DNA of 7,590 nt from Methylibium sp964622685 (GTDB lineage Bacteria > Pseudomonadota > Gammaproteobacteria > Burkholderiales > Burkholderiaceae_C), in assembly GCA_964622685.1 (NCBI GenBank), contig CAZUUU010000166.1, positions 1-7,590 on the forward strand, in the 5' to 3' direction. Both the position numbers and the translations under genes were made by a program. Below, piece by piece: positions 4,603 to 7,590 of this stretch; the stretch's first letter is position 1, and each line of letters starts with the position of its first letter. Below the pieces are notes generated by a model. The model saw only the letters and a program-made list of their open reading frames with translations. It did not search any database and had not been told where the DNA came from.

Positions 4603-6330
4603 TCAGGCCAGGCCGGGATTGCCGGCCATGCCGATCAGTCGCGGCACGTTGGGACGGCGCGGTGTGATGCGACCCTTGGCGCGGAGCCAGGATTCGACCA
4701 CGTCCCACACCATCGGGTGGCCGGCGGTGCTGGCCTCCTGCGCCACCGGGGCCCAGCCGGCGACCTTGTAGCGCTTGCCGGCGTCGATGGGCCGGCCCGC
4801 GAGGCGCATGTCCTGGATGCGGCGGCCCATCGCGGCCGCCGGCTCGATCGCGTAGCTCATGCCGCCGACGCGCACCATGTCGCCGCCCTGCTGGTAGTAC
4901 GGATCGGGGTTGAAGAGGTTGTCGGCCACGTCCTCGAGGATGGTCTTGATCGTTTCGCCGCTCATCTCGGTGACGGTGGCGTACGAATAGGTCGTCGCGA
5001 CCTGGTCCATCATCAGCTCGCGCGTGATCACGTCGCCGGGCAGCAGGCTGGTGCCCCAGCGGAAGCCGGGCGAGAAGGCGATCTCGGCGCCCTGCGCCTC
5101 GATCAGCGCGTCGCACAGCAACTGATCCCAGGCCCCGTTGAAGTTGCCGCGGCGGTACAGCAGGCCGTCGGTGACGGCCAGCTTCTCGGCCAGCTGGTCC
5201 TTGTACGGCGCACGGATGCGGTCGATCAGGGCCTGCATCTCGGCATCGGCCGGCAGCTGGTCGGCGAACACCGGCAGCAGCTTGTAGCGGTAGTCGGCCA
5301 GCCTGCCGTTCTTCACGTCGAGGTCCAGCACGCCGAGGAACTTGGTGTTGGACCCGGCGTTGGTCACCAGCGTCTTGCCGCCGCCGTTGTCGACGATCAC
5401 CGGCACCGGCACGCCGTCGTGCGTGTGGCCGCCCAGGATCGCGTCGATGCCGCGCACGCGGCTGGCCATCTTCAGGTCGACGTCCATGCCGTTGTGCGAC
5501 AGCACGACCACGATCTGCGCGCCCTCGGCCCGTGCCGCGTCGACGGTCTTCTGCATCTGCTCGTCCTGGATGCCGAAGCTCCAGTCGGCCACCATATAGC
5601 GCGGGTTCGCGATCGGCGTGTAGGGGAAGGCCTGGCCGACGATCGCGAGCTTCACACCGCCCACCTCGCGCAGCGTGTAGGCCTTGAACACCGGATCGCC
5701 GAAGTCGGCGGTCTTGACGTTCTGCGCGACGAAGTCGATGCGGCCCTTGAAGTCGCCGTCGACGACCTGCTGCACGCGCTCCTGGCCGTAGGTGAACTCC
5801 CAGTGGCCGGTCATCACGTCCACGCCCAGCAGCTTGCAGGCGTCGACCATGTCCTGGCCCTTCGTCCACAGCGAGGTGGCCGAGCCCTGCCAGGTGTCGC
5901 CGCCGTCCAGCAGCAGCGCGCCCGGGCGGCTGGCCTTCAGGCGCTTGACCAGCGTGGCCAGGTGCGCGAAGCCGCCGAGCTTGCCGTAGCGGCGCGCGGC
6001 CTTCTCGAAGTCGAGGCTGGTGTAGGCATGCGCCAGCGCGGTGCCGGGGCGCAGGCCGGCCGCCTTCAGCAGCCTCTCGCCGACCAGGTGCGGCAGCTTG
6101 CCGCTCATCGAGCCGACGCCGAGGTTCACGCTCGGCTCGCGGAAGCGCACCGGCAGCAGCTGCGCATGGCAGTCCGTCATGTGCAGCAACGAGACGTTGC
6201 CGAACGGGGGCAGGTCGTAGAGGCCCGCGGACGCCGTGGCCGCGTCGGCCTCGGCGTGGCGGCCCAGGGCCAGGCCGGCCGTCGCGGCCGCGCCCAGCAC
6301 CTGGAGGAACTCGCGCTTGCCGAGCGTCAC
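4603..6330 (-). CDS. soxB: SoxB, thiosulfohydrolase (S-sulfosulfanyl-SoxY sulfohydrolase)
   Basis: SoxB hydrolyses the thiosulfonate group on the carboxy-terminal cysteine of SoxY and releases sulfate, using a two-manganese centre in the periplasm. The 575-residue product has the family's usual length and motifs: D53-C-H55, G144-D145-T-W-Q-G, the SoxB hallmark G-H176-W-E-F-T in place of the usual G-N-H-E, S-H278-N-G-M-D, and G-G-H301-T-H303-D. The C-terminal 5'-nucleotidase-like domain follows, with G-N-F-N-G-A-W-D and a Y-K-V-A-G-W-A segment. The start is GTG, overlapping the soxX stop by GTGA and leading directly into G-K-R-E-F-L-Q, equivalent to the S-R-R-E-F-L-Q start of other SoxB proteins. 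That segment is a Tat-type signal with Lys-Arg in place of Arg-Arg. The frame stays open upstream only as a shadow of soxX. Confidence 0.97.
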   Translation of the reverse strand: MTLGKREFLQVLGAAATAGLALGRHAEADAATASAGLYDLPPFGNVSLLHMTDCHAQLLPVRFREPSVNLGVGSMSGKLPHLVGERLLKAAGLRPGTALAHAYTSLDFEKAARRYGKLGGFAHLATLVKRLKASRPGALLLDGGDTWQGSATSLWTKGQDMVDACKLLGVDVMTGHWEFTYGQERVQQVVDGDFKGRIDFVAQNVKTADFGDPVFKAYTLREVGGVKLAIVGQAFPYTPIANPRYMVADWSFGIQDEQMQKTVDAARAEGAQIVVVLSHNGMDVDLKMASRVRGIDAILGGHTHDGVPVPVIVDNGGGKTLVTNAGSNTKFLGVLDLDVKNGRLADYRYKLLPVFADQLPADAEMQALIDRIRAPYKDQLAEKLAVTDGLLYRRGNFNGAWDQLLCDALIEAQGAEIAFSPGFRWGTSLLPGDVITRELMMDQVATTYSYATVTEMSGETIKTILEDVADNLFNPDPYYQQGGDMVRVGGMSYAIEPAAAMGRRIQDMRLAGRPIDAGKRYKVAGWAPVAQEASTAGHPMVWDVVESWLRAKGRITPRRPNVPRLIGMAGNPGLA

Positions 6331-6962
6331 TGGTTCACCGGCGACTTCGGGTCCAGCAGCAGCGCCATCACATGGCGGAGCTGGTCCTCGGTCAGCAGGC
6401 CGGCGTGGCCGAAGCGCGGCATGTTGGAGCAGGCGGCGTAGGCCTTGCTGTTCCACAGCTTGGCCCAGGTGTACTGGACGATCGGTGCGCTGGCCTGGCT
6501 GCTGGGGTCGCTGACGCCGCGCAGCTTGCCGTAGTTGTAGAGGCTGGGGCCGATGCTGCCGTAGGACAGCTCGGCCTTGCCGACCTGGTGGCAGTTGTAG
6601 CAGCTGCCGCCGTTGGGGCTGCCGGCCGGGTCGGTCCAGGTGCTGCCGCGGCCGTTCTGCGCCAGCTTCTCGCCTTCCTTCCAGTCGCCGAGGTACTGCC
6701 CGCCGGCCGGCCACTTGATGCTGGCGAGCGCGCTGTCCTGGATGCGCGCGGCGACCTCGGCGCTCGGCGGCTTGTCGGACGAGCAGGCCTGCTGGCCGAG
6801 ATCCTGGTTGAGGCGATCGACCTTGGCGATGCCCTGGTCGCGGAACGAGCCCTTGATGACGGCGAGCGCGCGGGCGTCGAGCTCCTGCGACGAGGGCAGG
6901 CTGGCGCAGCCGGCCGCCAGCAGCGCCAGGCCGGCCGCGACGAGCGAAGTGCGGTGATTCAT
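6327..6962 (-). CDS. soxX: SoxX, mono-haem cytochrome c subunit of SoxAX
   Basis: SoxX pairs with SoxA in the periplasm to form the cytochrome that couples thiosulfate oxidatively to SoxY, and it takes up the electrons. The 211-residue product has one haem motif, C121-Y-N-C-H125, and a distal ligand candidate M181 in S-N-M-P-R-F-G, the usual SoxX pattern. An extra region of about 80 residues lies between the export signal and the cytochrome domain, so this is a long-type SoxX. The signal ends in L-L-A-A-G-C19, which fits a lipoprotein signal and suggests membrane anchoring. C60 and C178 are further cysteines outside the haem motif. The ATG was chosen over an upstream in-frame ATG because GAGAGGA lies five bases before it (6968-6974) and the signal peptide starts there. 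soxA ends 10 bases upstream; soxB overlaps the stop. Confidence 0.95.
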   Translation of the reverse strand: MNHRTSLVAAGLALLAAGCASLPSSQELDARALAVIKGSFRDQGIAKVDRLNQDLGQQACSSDKPPSAEVAARIQDSALASIKWPAGGQYLGDWKEGEKLAQNGRGSTWTDPAGSPNGGSCYNCHQVGKAELSYGSIGPSLYNYGKLRGVSDPSSQASAPIVQYTWAKLWNSKAYAACSNMPRFGHAGLLTEDQLRHVMALLLDPKSPVNQ

Positions 6963-6967
6963 CGCGG

Positions 6968-6974
6968 TCCTCTC
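6968..6974 (-). promoter_or_regulatory. Ribosome binding site of soxX, overlapping the soxA stop codon
   Basis: GAGAGGA on the minus strand starts inside the soxA TGA stop and lies five bases before the soxX ATG. This selects that ATG and places soxX initiation where soxA translation ends, a coupling that would keep the two subunits in balance. Confidence 0.7.
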
Positions 6975-7590
6975 AGCGCTTGATGGAAGGCGCGATCGAC
7001 TCGGCGCCCTTGGCATTGACGCCCATGTACACGCCGAGCGCGATCGTCACGTCGGAGGCGTAGCCGGGGAAGGGGAAGCGCTGCTGGCGGTAGCAGTCGT
7101 TGAGGCGCCGCTGCATGCTCCACAGCTCGCCGCTCGACACGCGGTAGGCCGGCCAAGCCGCGAAGCCGACGCCGTCGCCCGGGTTCTTCGTCAGGTCGGG
7201 CAGGTCCTGCAGGCGCACCCGCTTGCCGGGGCCGTCGTGGCAGGACGCGCACGAGAAGTCCATCGGTCCGCCGCGGAAGTAGAAGGCCCGCTTGCCGACC
7301 TCGTACATGACCTTCTCTTCGACGTGCGACTGCGGCAGGTTCATCTTCATGCCGCGCGAGGCCGCCGAGATGTAGGCGGCCAGCGCCTCCATGTTGGCCT
7401 GCTCGCCGCGGCCGAACGGCGTCTTCGCGATCTCGGCGGCGTCCAGCCCCTGCAGCGTCGACATGCAGGTCAGCAGCCGCGACTCCAGGTCCTGCACGCG
7501 CTGCGTGTCGGCGAACCAGCGCGGCATCTCGACCCAGGCGCCCTTGACGACGCCGGGACCCTTGCCGAGGTCGCAGCGCTCGAGCGAGGC
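6973..7590 (-). CDS. soxA: SoxA, cytochrome c subunit of SoxAX (C-terminal part, N-terminus outside window)
   Basis: SoxA is the catalytic subunit of SoxAX, where thiosulfate is joined to the SoxY cysteine. The window holds the last 205 residues, and the frame is open through the right edge. The haem motif C-A-S-C-H is encoded at 7237-7251. The cysteine expected to act as the modified distal haem ligand and active-site residue is in L-N-D-C-Y at 7093-7095. Upstream, R-C-D-L-G-K-G-P-G and L-E-S-R-L-L-T-C supply two further cysteines without a C-x-x-C-H motif, so the N-terminal half visible here looks like the mono-haem SoxA type, in which those cysteines form a disulfide. The signal peptide and true start are not visible. 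soxX follows after 10 bases. Confidence 0.95.
   Translation of the reverse strand, partial: ASLERCDLGKGPGVVKGAWVEMPRWFADTQRVQDLESRLLTCMSTLQGLDAAEIAKTPFGRGEQANMEALAAYISAASRGMKMNLPQSHVEEKVMYEVGKRAFYFRGGPMDFSCASCHDGPGKRVRLQDLPDLTKNPGDGVGFAAWPAYRVSSGELWSMQRRLNDCYRQQRFPFPGYASDVTIALGVYMGVNAKGAESIAPSIKR

Noticed and set aside
4516..6441. Long open frame on the plus strand, antisense to soxB (about 640 codons)
   Set aside because: It is a frame shadow of soxB in high-GC DNA. Its translation is dominated by H, V, A, R, Q and G with no recognisable domain or signal, while the opposite strand carries complete SoxB motifs.

Overview
The window is GC-rich DNA (about 70% GC by eye) with tightly packed genes. 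It most likely comes from a betaproteobacterium of the Burkholderiales, of the Rubrivivax/Leptothrix/Methylibium kind. That placement is inferred from base composition, the style of the Sox proteins and the gene neighbourhood, not from a search. All ten protein genes lie on the minus strand. The only plus-strand gene is the 3' part of a tRNA-Asp at the left edge.

Reading in the direction of transcription (right to left), the window opens inside soxA (C-terminal 205 residues). It continues with soxX and soxB, the thiosulfate-oxidation core: SoxAX joins thiosulfate to the carrier SoxYZ, and SoxB releases sulfate from it. Next come four small exported proteins: a DsrE-like protein with one conserved cysteine, a GlcG/HbpS-type protein, a metallo-beta-lactamase-fold hydrolase resembling SoxH, and a mono-haem cytochrome c. 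A cysteine-containing ArsR-family repressor follows and is a good candidate for the sulfur-responsive regulator of the cluster. soxYZ and soxCD are not in the window; soxYZ may lie upstream of soxA, beyond the right edge.

The last two genes encode a YegS/DagK-type lipid kinase and a calcineurin-like phosphoesterase. They overlap by ATGA and have no obvious sulfur role, but only 23 bases separate arsR from the kinase, so they may be read through from the sox genes. The unit ends at a strong hairpin with a T-tract whose loop contains the phosphoesterase stop codon; it sits directly against the tRNA 3' end.

Gaps between genes are 10 to 49 bases, or the genes overlap (soxX/soxB by GTGA, kinase/phosphoesterase by ATGA, DsrE-like/GlcG-like by 20 bases). 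This suggests one long transcript entering from the right. I saw no mobile elements, CRISPR arrays, notable repeats or clear internal promoters, and no gene-free stretch longer than about 60 bases. The long open frames on the plus strand are shadows typical of high-GC DNA.
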